Source: Adiantum capillus-veneris | Lineage: Eukaryota > Streptophyta > Polypodiopsida > Polypodiales > Pteridaceae | Length of the DNA stretch: 64,000 bases | Assembly: GCA_014529385.2 (NCBI GenBank) | Contig: CM043944.1 | Coordinates: 172,920,740 to 172,984,739 of the forward strand | Reading direction: 5' to 3' | Shown: in pieces, positions 21,465 through 32,115 of the stretch | Numbering within the stretch: the stretch's first letter is position 1 | Layout: each line of letters opens with the position of its first letter | Program-made: the position numbers and the translations under genes | Notes under the pieces: model-generated | Seen by the model: only the letters and a program-made list of their open reading frames with translations | The model's database searches: none | What the model was told of the DNA's origin: nothing

Positions 21465-22419
21465 TGTTGACCGCTCGGTCAACAACACAACATAACTCAA
21501 GTTTCGTACCAAAGTCTTATCTTTTGCGAGTTATGAAATGCTGCGGATTATGGCTATAAACGTCATTTTTAATGAGTAGTTATTCTAGTTTCAGAAGCTG
21601 GGGTGCAATGGCACTTCCAGATTGTAAATACAAGGCCATTTGACCCTTTCAACCCCATTTTTGGTTAAACCTAAGGTAGCCTTAGTATATAAGGTACCTA
21701 GGTCATTTTGTAAAGAAGACTTTTAATCATAATCAAACTTAGCGCTGCCGTCTACTGTGTGTGAGAGAGAAAGAGAGTGAGTGTGAGCTTCATCCTCCCG
21801 CTACGCGGCTCGCTCAACACATTGGAGATCCGACTGCACCATTGCGGTAGGCTCGAGGAGAGCTACGCGACAACGCCAAGCATTCCACACGAGACGAAGC
21901 GCACACACTGACGCATCTACGAGCTATTTGTGGCCGTAAGTGTATCAAACGATGTCTGTTTTCTGCGTGCTAGTAGTCTATAAAATCGTGGCGACATAAG
22001 CTACGCATAGGTACTCATAAATTTCAGTTTCGGGCACTTTCAAAATTCAGCTCTGTCATCCTACGCGTTTTCCGCAGACGGGTTTAGAGTGAGGGTTTTG
22101 AGTGTAGAAGCTTAGGGACAGGTGTATCCTAGTGAGGGGATGGTGTTCCTTAAGTTTCGTACGAATCTGGCATGATTAGGTGAATTACCTTTTGTATGTG
22201 TGTATGTGGCTAGGTGGTGTAGTTGAGAGCAGTGAGGTTCTTGATTGTGGTTTAGTTGGCCTTCCTGAGTGTTGTATGTGTAGGATGGTCTCAGCCTGAC
22301 AAGCTTAAGAGATTTCCTCCGTGTGCCTATCATGTCATCTGTGTCCTCGATTGACATTATGTTGATCTAGGTAGTGTTTGCATGCACTTCATGGGTGTGT
22401 GAGTCTCTCCCGTCCAACA
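21465..22419 (+). repeat. 5' LTR of element C
   Basis: Starts TGTTGACCG and ends CCGTCCAACA; the match at 31161-32115 has the same length. TATATAAG at 21686-21693 is a probable TATA box, followed by a short GA-rich microsatellite. A half palindrome (CATCCTACGCGT) occurs near 22058-22070. Confidence 0.96.
21686..21693 (+). promoter_or_regulatory. Probable TATA box in element C 5' LTR
   Basis: TATATAAG, conserved at 31382-31389 in the other LTR. Confidence 0.55.
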
Positions 22420-22420
22420 T

Positions 22421-22438
22421 TGGCGCCGCTGCCGGGGA
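22421..22438 (+). other. Primer binding site of element C (tRNA-Asp type)
   Basis: TGGCGCCGCTGCCGGGGA, one base after the LTR. It differs from the element B site at one position and has the same leader position as the site of element A. Confidence 0.92.
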
Positions 22439-22963
22439 CACAAGGACCTAAGTAGGTTTCCTACTAACACTCGTGTGATGGTTGCTTGATTTAGTTTCGG
22501 CTAAAGAAAGCAGTTTTCTTAAGTGGATCCGGAAGAGGATATTCCGTGATCAAGTGGATAGCCACGAAGCGTGTGTCTTGCCGAGGGTCTGCGACTAGAT
22601 AGGTTTAGTTAGGATCTGAGGATTAGAGTAGTTGTTGGTGGTCGAGTGATTTGTGAGGTAATAAAAGCGTCTAGTAGTCCGTGTGTGGCAGTGAAGCGTT
22701 TTTCTACTCATGGATGGAAAACCCCATATGATTCGTAGGAGTAGCTTTAGGTAAGTGATCCGATTCTGATCTAGAGCTATTCATCACTGAATTATTTGCT
22801 AAAGTACTTGATTGCATTTGAAATCACGGAAAAGTGTGCTTTTGAGGGTAAAAATGCATTAAACAAGCTTTTGTGGATATTTTTGTATGACTGACTGATG
22901 TTGTGCATAAAAAAGAGCATTTGCAAGGGTTCTGTGAAGAAAACCTGCAATTCTGTAAACATA

Positions 22964-22987
22964 GACATCCTACGCGTAGGATGTCTC
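22964..22987. repeat. 24-nt palindrome copy (perfect)
   Basis: Perfect inverted repeat, first in the element C leader. Confidence 0.95.
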
Positions 22988-23252
22988 AAGGGGGCTTTGG
23001 AGACCAAATTTGAAAATTCTGACTGCACCAGTGGGTTCAGAGGGTAGGTTTTACCCTAGTAACATATTGACTTGGGTGTTTTTCCCTATTTTTGTTGACC
23101 AAAAGCCAAAAGGCGGGGTCAGAAAACGTAAAATTTCAGACAAGGCTTAAATTGAGTGATTTTTGCATGTTTTTGCAATTGTGAAGCATACTTGCACTTG
23201 CTGAGAGCATAAGGAAGCATCAAGGACATTTCAGTCTGAAAAAATTAGCAGT

Positions 23253-23276
23253 AGACATCCTACGCGTAGGATGTCT
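23253..23276. repeat. 24-nt palindrome copy (perfect)
   Basis: Perfect inverted repeat, 289 bp after the previous copy. Confidence 0.95.
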
Positions 23277-23695
23277 ACAGGGTGATCTAGTGGAAATTTT
23301 GAAAATCAAAGGTTACCAGTGTGTTTAGAAGGTAGGTTTTACCCTATTTTCACCTGGAAAGTGGAAATTTGACCAAATTTTGACAGATCAAAGCCAAAAG
23401 ACGAGAATTGCCAGACATCCTACCTAAATTGTGTCCTAGGCATAATTTTTGAAACCAAGCCATAGGATGACTCCAAAGGCATGTTCTAAATGTTGTATTG
23501 AGTGCATGTGATCAATTTCATCTCATTTGGGTCATTGAAAGGAAGATTGAACAGACTTTAGCACTTTTGACTGAAAAAGGCAAGAATAGCTAAAAATCGG
23601 GACTTTTGAAATCCAAACCAAAATCTAAGCATACCAGTGGGTTGCTGACATCAAGGGGAAGCTGTGGGACAAGTCTGGGGTCAAATAGGCCAAAA

Positions 23696-23719
23696 AGACA
23701 TCCTACGCGTAGGATGTCT
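23696..23719. repeat. 24-nt palindrome copy (perfect)
   Basis: Perfect inverted repeat, 283 bp after the half copy at 23413. Confidence 0.95.
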
Positions 23720-23820
23720 TCTGTGTGATTTTGAACTCTAAACAAAATTCTGAGCATACCATTGTGTTGCTGGACTCAAGGGGAGTCTCTGGACCAAATT
23801 TTGTTAAATTCTGAGCATAT

Positions 23821-23844
23821 AGACATCCTACGTGTAGGATGTCT
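23821..23844. repeat. 24-nt palindrome copy (one change)
   Basis: The central CGCG has become CGTG. It lies 125 bp after the previous copy, the same spacing as 16341 to 16466 in element A. Confidence 0.9.
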
Positions 23845-24272
23845 CCAGGCCATATTTAGGGTCCAACTGTACTTTTGACCATACAGAAGTGTTCACAGTG
23901 TCACAGAGATCCCAAGTCTTCTTCCATTCTAAAATGCATTTCACTGTTTTGGCCATAACTTTCACAAACGGTATCGGATCGGAAAAGTTTTTATATCAAA
24001 ACGTAGCCTGAAAGCGGCTCTACAGATCTTAGAGCAAAACTTGAACTAAATGTATGCCAATGGCAACCATTTAGGTCAACTTTGAAAAAAACATCGTTTA
24101 AGGCCTCAAAATTCATCCGGAAGTCAAGGGTGTCTAGAAGCGACAATTTGCAAGAATTGTGACGAAACGGTTGCGGTTTTGGACATAGTTTCGACTTTTC
24201 CCTAACCAAAGAACTTGAACACAGTGGACTAAGTCTACTTGAACCAAGCAAAAGCTCTTAAGCCCAGAAATT

Positions 24273-26039
24273 ATGTCTACCCTAGATTCAAATGCAGCTT
24301 ACACAAGCTTGGAGATCCTGACGATACATGAATATCCTCCCACAATGGATCTTCCAAACTTGCAATTGATAAAGACCCATCTTGTTGAGAGAGTTTGGAT
24401 GATTGGTCATGAGAGTGAAGGACTATATAGATACATTGACGACAATGAGGTCAATCTTTATAGGTGCTCAGATCCATACTTAGAAGAGATAACGGATTAC
24501 AAGCTCTTATATGTCTACACATACGGAGTCGACTATCAATGGAGATCTATAGTTGTCGACAAGTATGGACGAGAATACAGAGTTGTAGAAAGCACAAATC
24601 CACAGACTGTTCTAGAAAGAGGTGGATATTTGGTCAATGAAGGACCACAAATGCCTCCACCAAACACGAGAATTCCTATAGGAGTTCCAAGAAGAGAGCC
24701 ACCAGGATTCCCTTCAAGAGCGATAACGAGAGAAGGATTGGGAGAGTCTCTGGTTAGACTTGTAGACAATCGACGAGTTAGACCATCCCAAGTCCAGAAA
24801 TGGGTAAACAGAAAATACTCCGGAGATAAAGATCTGAGAGATCACGTAGCGGCTTTTAGAAGAGTGATTAGAGCAGAGGAAGTTTCAGATTTTGCGACAC
24901 AGTTTGCAGGATTTGGATTGACTCTAGAACATGATGCAGCTACATGGTTCGACTCGATGGAAAAATGGAATTTTGAGACCCTAGATGAGCTGTTTGAGGA
25001 GTTTATTGAAGAATTCTCGCCAAAAGGCATTGCTCACAACACGGTCTCGCAAATCCATAGATTCAAACAGAAAGAGGATGAATCAGTACGCAAAGCATCA
25101 TTACGACTCAAGAGATATGTTAAGCTCTGTCCGAGAGCGGAATTACCTACGCAAGCACGACTGATGCTGATCTTTATCCAAGGAATGAGACATGCGGGCC
25201 TTCAGAAGGATCTGCATATGATAAGGAGGATGACGCTAAACGAGTTGATCAAAGAAGCTCTTCATCTAGTGGATAATTGTAAGGCATACAAAGAAAAGGA
25301 CTTAAAGAGTCAAGGAGATGACACATCCTCTCAGCACAGTGTTTCACAGATAAGTGAATCCATTGCCAAGCCAACGGCACCTATTGATCAAGAAAAGCTT
25401 ATTGACGACTTGGTCAAGAGGTTGATTCCTCTTGTAAGGTCTGATTCAAGAGAGCCAAAGTGGTGTGAAATTGAGAGAAAATGGACGAAACGTACGGGGG
25501 AAGAGTGCTATTATATCATGGAAAATGCTAGGGAGAGGTATGTACAACCTGTTCCAGAAGCACCTACTCCACCTAGATACATTACGGGAAATGCGCGAGG
25601 ACCAGTAGGAGTTTTAAGGCCACAGCTTGTCTTAGGACAACAACCTCCGCTGCCAAGTGCTAGAATGCCGGTAGACATGAGATACATTCCAATGATGGAA
25701 GCATCAAATAAACCAATGCCAGTACCAGCTACAATGTGGTATAGCAACCAAAGTAGGTACTACCCTTCGGAGCAACAAAAGGTGAGAGAATCACATGGAG
25801 TGGTGAGGCCGGTACAACCTCCACCTCCCGGATTTCAGTCGAAAGAAAGAAGGTATGAAATGGACGAAAGGACATTACAATTCATTGCAAATAGCGGCTT
25901 ATCTAGGTCAAAGATTGCTTATAGACAAGAGGAAATGCTAAAAGAATCTCCTCAACCAGAGACAGATTGCCACAAAAGTCGTGACAACCACTTGGTCAAA
26001 CAATGTCCTCATACGGAGATCACTGAAGTAAATGCCTAG
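24273..26039 (+). pseudogene. Gag (N-terminal domain and capsid) of element C
   Basis: The ATG at 24273 opens a 588-codon frame. Residues of about 80-110 contain VDKYGREY, shared with element A. The capsid core follows: RPSQVQKWVNRKYSG, AGFGLTLEHDAATWFDSM, FEEFIEEFSPKGIAHNTVS, RLKRYVKLCPRAELPTQARL. The first zinc knuckle is broken (its second Cys is lost: CHKSRDNHLVKQC). The frame ends with TAG at 26037-26039, where element A has Tyr just before the second knuckle; the frame then continues. Confidence 0.85.
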
Positions 26040-29000
26040 TGTCTTGAGTGTGGCATCACTCACTTGATCCCCGATTGCCCAAAAAAACCAAACCAAATCA
26101 GGAAAATAACGACAAATGTATCAGGGATTGTTTAGCTACCTAGTAGCTCAGAAAATGAAAATGTCGTACCAGTTCAAGTGGTTACGAGAGCGCAAGCTCA
26201 AAAGGAAGCCGATGAGAATCCAGAGACAAAGAACATGGAAAGTTACACGAGTCCAAAGACACATGATGGACCAAAGACAGACGCACCTAGTGAGAAAACC
26301 AAGAGCAAACGAAATAGTTGGAAAGCTAGAAAGACTAGGATGAAAGCACGTAGGGAACGAGAGCAAAAATCCCTAGCTGAGAAGCTTACCGAAGCTGAGG
26401 AGAAGATAAAACAACATGAGGAAAAGGAGGCACCTTCTCTTACACAGATGGTTAAACCTCTAGAAGAACCATCCACGAATGAGAAACCGAGAAGTGCTAG
26501 TTCAGGAGGATCGGTGTTGGTAGAAAAGGTTAATGAGACATTAGATGCCCTCTTGAAAGCCTATGATGGGAGGCTCAAAAACAACCAAACCCAAGAACAG
26601 AGGTGGATGACATATCCCTATGCGGAATTAGAAAAGCAAAGGTTGGAAATGTGCAGGAAAATGATTCAAACAGCCCAATCTTTACTAGAACCACCAGTTG
26701 CAAAACCTGAGGATGTGATCCGCGTCATGCCAACACAAGTAATCCCACCAAACCAGGAACTAAAAGAGCCAGAATCTAGTCATGAGCACAGACCAAACCT
26801 CAAAGAACCAGCATTAGAACCAAGGATAGTACTGAATACCACGGATAACTCTTTCGAGGGATTTCACCAAGCTATACCTGAGAATTGTAAAGAGATAGAT
26901 GGTTTTGACGAATTGTGGAAACAAGTCAGAGAGGCCAATGAAGCCGATGACCTAAGAAGACAAGTAGACAAGACTGGTGATGAACGAGGAGTGTTTCTAC
27001 CACCAATAGAGGAATTTGAGACTGGATCTCAAATGAATCTAGACGTGCAATCGTGTTGGGGCGACAAAGGATCTGTACAATCTATGGATAGTCAACCCCA
27101 TTCGCTAAGAACACTACCGTCCTACATGGGAGAGTACGAGACCAAGTCAGATGTGGTTGCAGTCCCATCACAGAGACTGTCTCCCAACAAGGCCATCGAT
27201 TCAAAGGGGCTAGTAGATATTCTATCTACCCCAGTCACCTGTACAATAGTGTTAGCCGAGTTGCTCAGAATAAGACCAAACATGTGGGCTAATGTGGGTA
27301 AATGTCTAGAGAAATTTGGTATAAAAACCCCAATGACTCAAATCGAGGAAGGCATCAAAGAGCTTGAAATGCCTCAACTAAATACTAGGCCAGTGCCATT
27401 AAACAAGGTAGGTGAGTATTACGAGGGAGAAGATGGAAACACCACCCTTCCTGTGGAATTCAATGGTGTACAAACCATGGCAATCCTTGACAGTGGAGCT
27501 GGTGTAGCCATTGCAACCAAAGAGGTTTGGAAAAAATGGGGAAAACCTGCCTTGAGATCCACACGAATGACCCTGCAGCTTGCAAACGGACACAAGGAAA
27601 AACCCATAGGACTGCTAGAAAAAGTAATTGTTACTTCTTGTGGCATTGAATATGAACACACTTTTGTTGTTGTTGACTTTGGCAAGAAGAACAACTATGA
27701 AATCATTCTCGGAAGACCATTCATGCGACAATTGAAAATGGTCCAAGATTGGGGTTATGACCATATATACCTGAGACATATGGAAACCATAACAAAGATA
27801 AACTTGAGGGACCATAGCTATAGGTATGTGACGAGAACACCGATTGAGGAGTTTGATTCCGCCACAGTAGCAGGATCAGAACTTCCAGCTTGGTTAGGTA
27901 AGCCTAAAGACATGTGGATGTGTGGAGCTTCACAATGTGGTAGCTTGAAACGTGAGGAATGTATCCTAGAGCGTGTTATAGAGGATAAGGACTATATCCC
28001 AGAACCATTTCCTGAAGAAGAGTTAGAGCCTTTTGGATGGGAACACATTTTGGCTACTCTGGACGTGTGCGCCGTGGAGGATGCTCCCACAACAAAGTTT
28101 TGTGATGAAAATGGCTATGATGTCGTTCCTTATTTTGCAGTGAGTGGAATCCAGAAAAACGAAGAGAACCAGACATCAACAAGCTCTCGAAATAAGGAGA
28201 AAACAAAGAAATGTGGAGAATCAAAAGATGAAGAAGACGACGAGTTCTATGACTCTGTAGAACACTTCGAGCTTCAAGAAGATCAACGACCCGGGAATCA
28301 ATGTCATCTCTACACGAATAAAGTGCATCAAAAGTGGATTCCAAAGTCCTCGGGGAAGACACAGCCACCACAAGCATCCTCATACATGGCTCCTAATAAG
28401 GATGCAAAGACTCAGCTAGGAGGAATACGACCAGAGCAACGAGCTAACAATGCTCTAATCAGTGGGCTAGAAAAGTCCTCCAAGAAACTACCACCCACGA
28501 GCAAACAGATAGTAACTTTCCACTACCAGCCAAAAAATCAAGGGAAAGTAAAAGAAGTCAGCCTTGCTGAGGATAGTAGCAATAGTGATGAATCTTACGA
28601 CATCCCCTATCATCAACTCAGGCCATCACTATCACCAACCCCTTCAGCAACAACCATGATAGGTCAAAAGAACAGGACAACAAGTCAAAGCCAAAAAGCT
28701 CGACAAATCTGGATACCAAAAAGCCAGATCGGCCAAAAACAGATATGGATCAAGAAGACAAAGATCTCTAATGACAAATCACAAGATCCAACACCAAAAC
28801 AAAAGCAAGGAAAGCGTGCACGAACGGGTAAGAATATCACAAAGTCGGAAGCTTTCACAACTCAGGTTTGGGCTCCAAAGAAGTTGATTCAAGCACAAAA
28901 AATTCAGGAATTCATTTGGATTCCAAAACAACCACAGTATCAACTTTCAAAGCCTGAATCCCGTCACCAACCAAGCGTACAAGGGCTGAAGCAAAGATCA

Positions 29001-29099
29001 CTATCGACTCACACAACAAAAAGGTGGATCCCAAAGAAGTCTCTTCAAACACAAACAAAGCGGTTCCCAAACGAGAGCCAGCAACAAAACAGCCAATAA
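26040..29099 (+). pseudogene. Knuckle 2, protease 1 and W-[IV]-P-K tail of element C
   Basis: Same frame as the gag, with a further TAG at 26133-26135, then 973 uninterrupted codons. In order: knuckle CLECGITHLIPDC, VVTRAQAQ block, basic region, conserved EQRWMTYPYAELEKQRL block, protease with LDSGAGVAIA (Asp codon 27489-27491) and IILGRPFMRQLKM, then a switch near 28250-28330 to a Lys/Gln-rich tail with about six motifs of the type WIPK/WAPK (KWIPKS, IWIPKS, VWAPKK, IWIPKQ, RWIPKK and related). The part coding for RT to protease 2 in elements A and B is missing, and the frame is kept across the join. Confidence 0.85.
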
Positions 29100-30685
29100 T
29101 CGCAAAGAAATGGGTCCCAAACAAGAACAACAAAACTGCTGTCAGTGCATCGCCGCTTGAATTCTTACAATTCTTCCTACGATTACAGTACAGTTAGAAG
29201 AGAGCAAGTCACTTCAATCAAGCAACGATAAAGGAGCTTCAAAGACCATTACATTGCTTAGAATAGGAAGCCTCCCCAACAAATGCCAATAAGCAAATTG
29301 CTTATACCCACATCTTGCACACCATAAATCTTTTCCATGCATTGATTGTGTATGCATAATAGGGCTACATTACAAGGCTTGCATAGGCACAACTTTTAAT
29401 TGCCCAAGCACAACACATACCCTTTGCGATACCCTGTCGTAAAGGATGACTCCAAATAGGAAGGGGGGAGGCATTCTGAATGCAAACCTAACATTATGAC
29501 TATTAGAGGGCAATGTTTTATGAGATGCATTGAATTTTTGCGTTTTATTGTGATAATTTTTTGACAAAATTTAGAGTATATGCCCTCATAATAGTGTTAC
29601 AGAGGAGTATGAGGACAAAATCCATATATGAGCCCCTAGGGACATGTGTATAGTGTACATAGCATTTAGATTTCTATTTGAATGATTTTTCTTTGTTAAG
29701 TTGTTTTAAGATTTTCTTTGTTTATTATTAAGAAAAAAGAAAAAAGAAAATCCATAGTCCACATGAAGAAAAGACTGACGAGAGGCCTGAGCACTACAAA
29801 GAGAAGAAGGTACAGGAAAACGATGAAACTTCACGATGTATGTCTCAGCAGCCACTACAACAGCCGAAGAACTTTTCACAAAGCAGTGTCAACATGCAAC
29901 CAACAAGTCATACAAGTCAGAGTCGAGCTAAGCCACAAAATGAGTGAGGTGTTAGTCCCAAAGCTTCAAGTAATATTCTTTGTGGTCTAAGCGTCTTAGC
30001 TATTCTAGGTACTGCTCAAGCTAGAAGAGTTGAGCATATTTACGTTGTGTCGCTCATGCTGGTATAGGTGAGCAAAAGAGTCGAAGTCTAAGTACTTAAG
30101 TCTGGTGAAGTAAAGGAGAAGGTCCAAAAGACACTCACGTACTGAGCACAGTGAGATACGAGTGGAGAAACTTCTACATCGAAAACCCTTCTTGGAAAGG
30201 TGGAAGCTATTGAGACATCTTTTGATGTCACATGTGCTACATTTATTCCTCGAAATGCCCATCATCTCCTTCTTTCACATTGCATGCTTTTGTTGACAAA
30301 TTTCTCGTATGCATATAGAGTGTCCCATAATTGGCACTTGCATTAGGCACTCTTTCCGTGTTTCACCCAAGCACTCACCTTTCATGAACATGTACTTCAC
30401 ATTCAACTGCTCAACTCCAATAAGAGAGTATACCAAAGGCATTTTTTTCCCACCGGGTTTTTCCCTTTGGTCATCCAGGTTTTAGACCCTAATCTAAAGA
30501 CACCTATCACCATCCTCTTGTACATATTCCTTCTACATCAACAATAAGGAAATGCTACTCAAATCAATTGACAAATGAATTGGAGCACCACTTTCAGATC
30601 ATAGCATACTTCTCCTCAATGGCGAGTCGAAGAATGGCCTACAATGGCGAAGCTGCAGACAACACTAACAACATGATTGCACAGA
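29100..30685 (+). other. Post-coding region of element C
   Basis: No convincing gene. The first 400 bp resemble the sequence after pol in element A (compare 5800-5960, minus strand). One internal polypurine tract is annotated separately. A basic frame of about 90 codons at 29718-29990 has no recognisable motif and is probably chance. Confidence 0.5.
29458..29468 (+). other. Internal polypurine tract of element C
   Basis: AGGAAGGGGGG followed by AGGCATTCTGAATG; element A has the same context (GGAGGCATTCTCAATG) at 5780-5800 on its strand. The position, after the last codon of the tail, is equivalent in A, B and C. Confidence 0.6.
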
Positions 30686-30850
30686 AACAAAGAAGTCACC
30701 AATGAAGAAGAGCAGACATAAAAGTAATCAGAGGATCTCAAAAGATGAATGGTTACGATGATAGACGTCCGCTCTAATGGATCATAGTTCTTGTTGTGGT
30801 TCGACAAAGATACAAGCAGTGCAACAGATGAAGCCAAAACAATAGCAAAG

Positions 30851-30885
30851 TGTTGACCGCTGGGTCAACAACACAACATAACTCA
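30851..30885 (+). repeat. Fragment of the element C LTR start
   Basis: Thirty-five bases repeat the start of the element C LTR (TGTTGACCG... to ...CATAACTCA), with one difference from the 3' LTR. It lies 310 bp upstream of that LTR, just before the helicase fragment. Confidence 0.85.
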
Positions 30886-30918
30886 GGAACAAAGAAGTCC
30901 CCAATGAAGAAGCGTAGA

Positions 30919-31089
30919 CCTATAACGACAGGAACAGATGCTGCAGCTCGGAGCGTGGATGTGAGAGACATAAAGTTCGTCATCAATTATGATTTTCCTG
31001 AATCATGTGAAGACTATGTACATCGGATTGGACGAACAAGACAAGATACTGCAAAGGATATAGTCTATACTTTCTTTCCAACAACAAAA
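30919..31089 (+). pseudogene. Captured DEAD-box RNA helicase fragment in element C
   Basis: An open frame of about 57 codons matches the C-terminal helicase domain of DEAD-box ATP-dependent RNA helicases of the DDX5/DBP2 group. Visible parts are a motif V-like [10 protein letters not shown] (usually TDVAARGLDV), then [18 protein letters not shown] and motif VI HRIGRT, then a YTFF end. The fragment lacks the N-terminal motifs (Q, I, DEAD box). The glycine of motif V is replaced by Ser and the Arg-Gly run after motif VI is altered. It lies between a stray LTR-start fragment and the 3' polypurine tract, so it travels inside the retroelement. No helicase activity is possible from this piece; a role as RNA or none is equally likely. 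Confidence 0.85.
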
Positions 31090-31149
31090 CGACAGCAAAG
31101 ACCACATCGCCATCGACAATCAGGTCATGTCAGGGATGACATGAACGCG

Positions 31150-31160
31150 AAAGGGGGGAA
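31150..31160 (+). other. 3' polypurine tract of element C
   Basis: AAAGGGGGGAA directly before the LTR start TGTTGACC. Confidence 0.85.
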
Positions 31161-32115
31161 TGTTGACCGTTGGGTCAACAACACAACATAACTCAAGTTT
31201 CGTACCAAAGTCTTATCTTTTGCGAGTTATGAAATGCTGCGGATTATGGCTATAAACGTCATTTGTAATGAGTAGTTATTCTAGTTTCAGAAGCTGGGGT
31301 GCAATGGCACTTCCAGATTGTAAATACAAAGCCATTTGACCCTTTCAACCCCATTTTTGGTTAAACCTAAGGTAGCCTTAGTATATAAGGTACCTAGGTC
31401 ATTTTGTAAAGAAGACTTTTAATCATAATCAAACTTAGCGCTGCCGTCTGCTGTGTGTGAGAGAGAAAGAGAGTGAGTGTGAGCTTCATCCTCCCGCTAC
31501 GCGGCTCGCTCAACACATTGGAGATCCGACTGCACCATTGCGGTAGGCTCGAGGAGAGCTACGCGACAACGCCAAGCATTCCACACGAGACAAAGCGCAC
31601 ACGCCGACGCATCTACGAGCTATTTGTGGCCGTAATTGTATCAAACGATGTCTGTTTTCTGCGTGCTAGTAGTCTATAGAATCGTGGTGACATAAGCTAC
31701 GCATAGGTACTCATAAATTTCAGTTTCGGGCACTTTCAAAATTCAGCTCTGTCATCCTACGCGTTTTCCGCAGACGGGTTTAGAGTGAGGGTTTTGAGTG
31801 TAGAAGCTTAGGGACAGGTGTATCCTAGTGAGGGGATGGTGTTCCTTAAGTTTCGTACGAATCTGGCATGATTAGGTGATTTACCTTTTGTATGTGTGTA
31901 TGTGGCTAGGTGGTGTAGTTGAGAGCAGTGAGGTTCTTGATTGTGGTTTAGTTGGCCTTCCTGAGTGTTGTATGTGTAGGATGGTCTCAGCCTGACAAGC
32001 TTAAGAGATTTCCTCCGTGTGCCTATCGTGTCATCTGTGTCCTAGATTGACATTATGTTGATCTAGGTAGTGTTTGCATGCACTTCATGGGTGTGTGAGT
32101 CTCTCCCGTCCAACA
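31161..32115 (+). repeat. 3' LTR of element C
   Basis: 955 bp, ends CCGTCCAACA, then element B coding sequence resumes. TATA box TATATAAG at 31382-31389. Confidence 0.96.

Larger units (their letters stand above)
22439..24272 (+). other. Leader of element C with palindromes
   Basis: About 1.8 kb of non-coding sequence. Copies of the 24-nt palindrome start at 22964, 23253, 23696 and 23821, with one decayed half copy at 23413. Stretches around them, such as ACCAGTGGGTTGCTGACATC, also occur reversed in the leader of element A. Confidence 0.8.
21465..32115 (+). mobile_element. Element C: non-autonomous gypsy-type element nested in element B
   Basis: Two 955-bp LTRs of equal length (21465-22419, 31161-32115) differ at roughly 14 positions by eye. 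Flanks are AAGAG and AAGAC, a 5-bp duplication with one change. A primer site, palindrome-bearing leader, gag, protease and W-[IV]-P-K tail are present; RT, RNase H, integrase and protease 2 are absent. Internal gag and protease are close relatives of element A, so A-type elements could have mobilised it. A helicase fragment lies before the 3' LTR. Confidence 0.95.

Noticed and set aside
29718-29990. Basic 90-codon frame in the element C 3' region
   Set aside because: No motif, no relative in A or B, and surrounding sequence is non-coding; probably chance.
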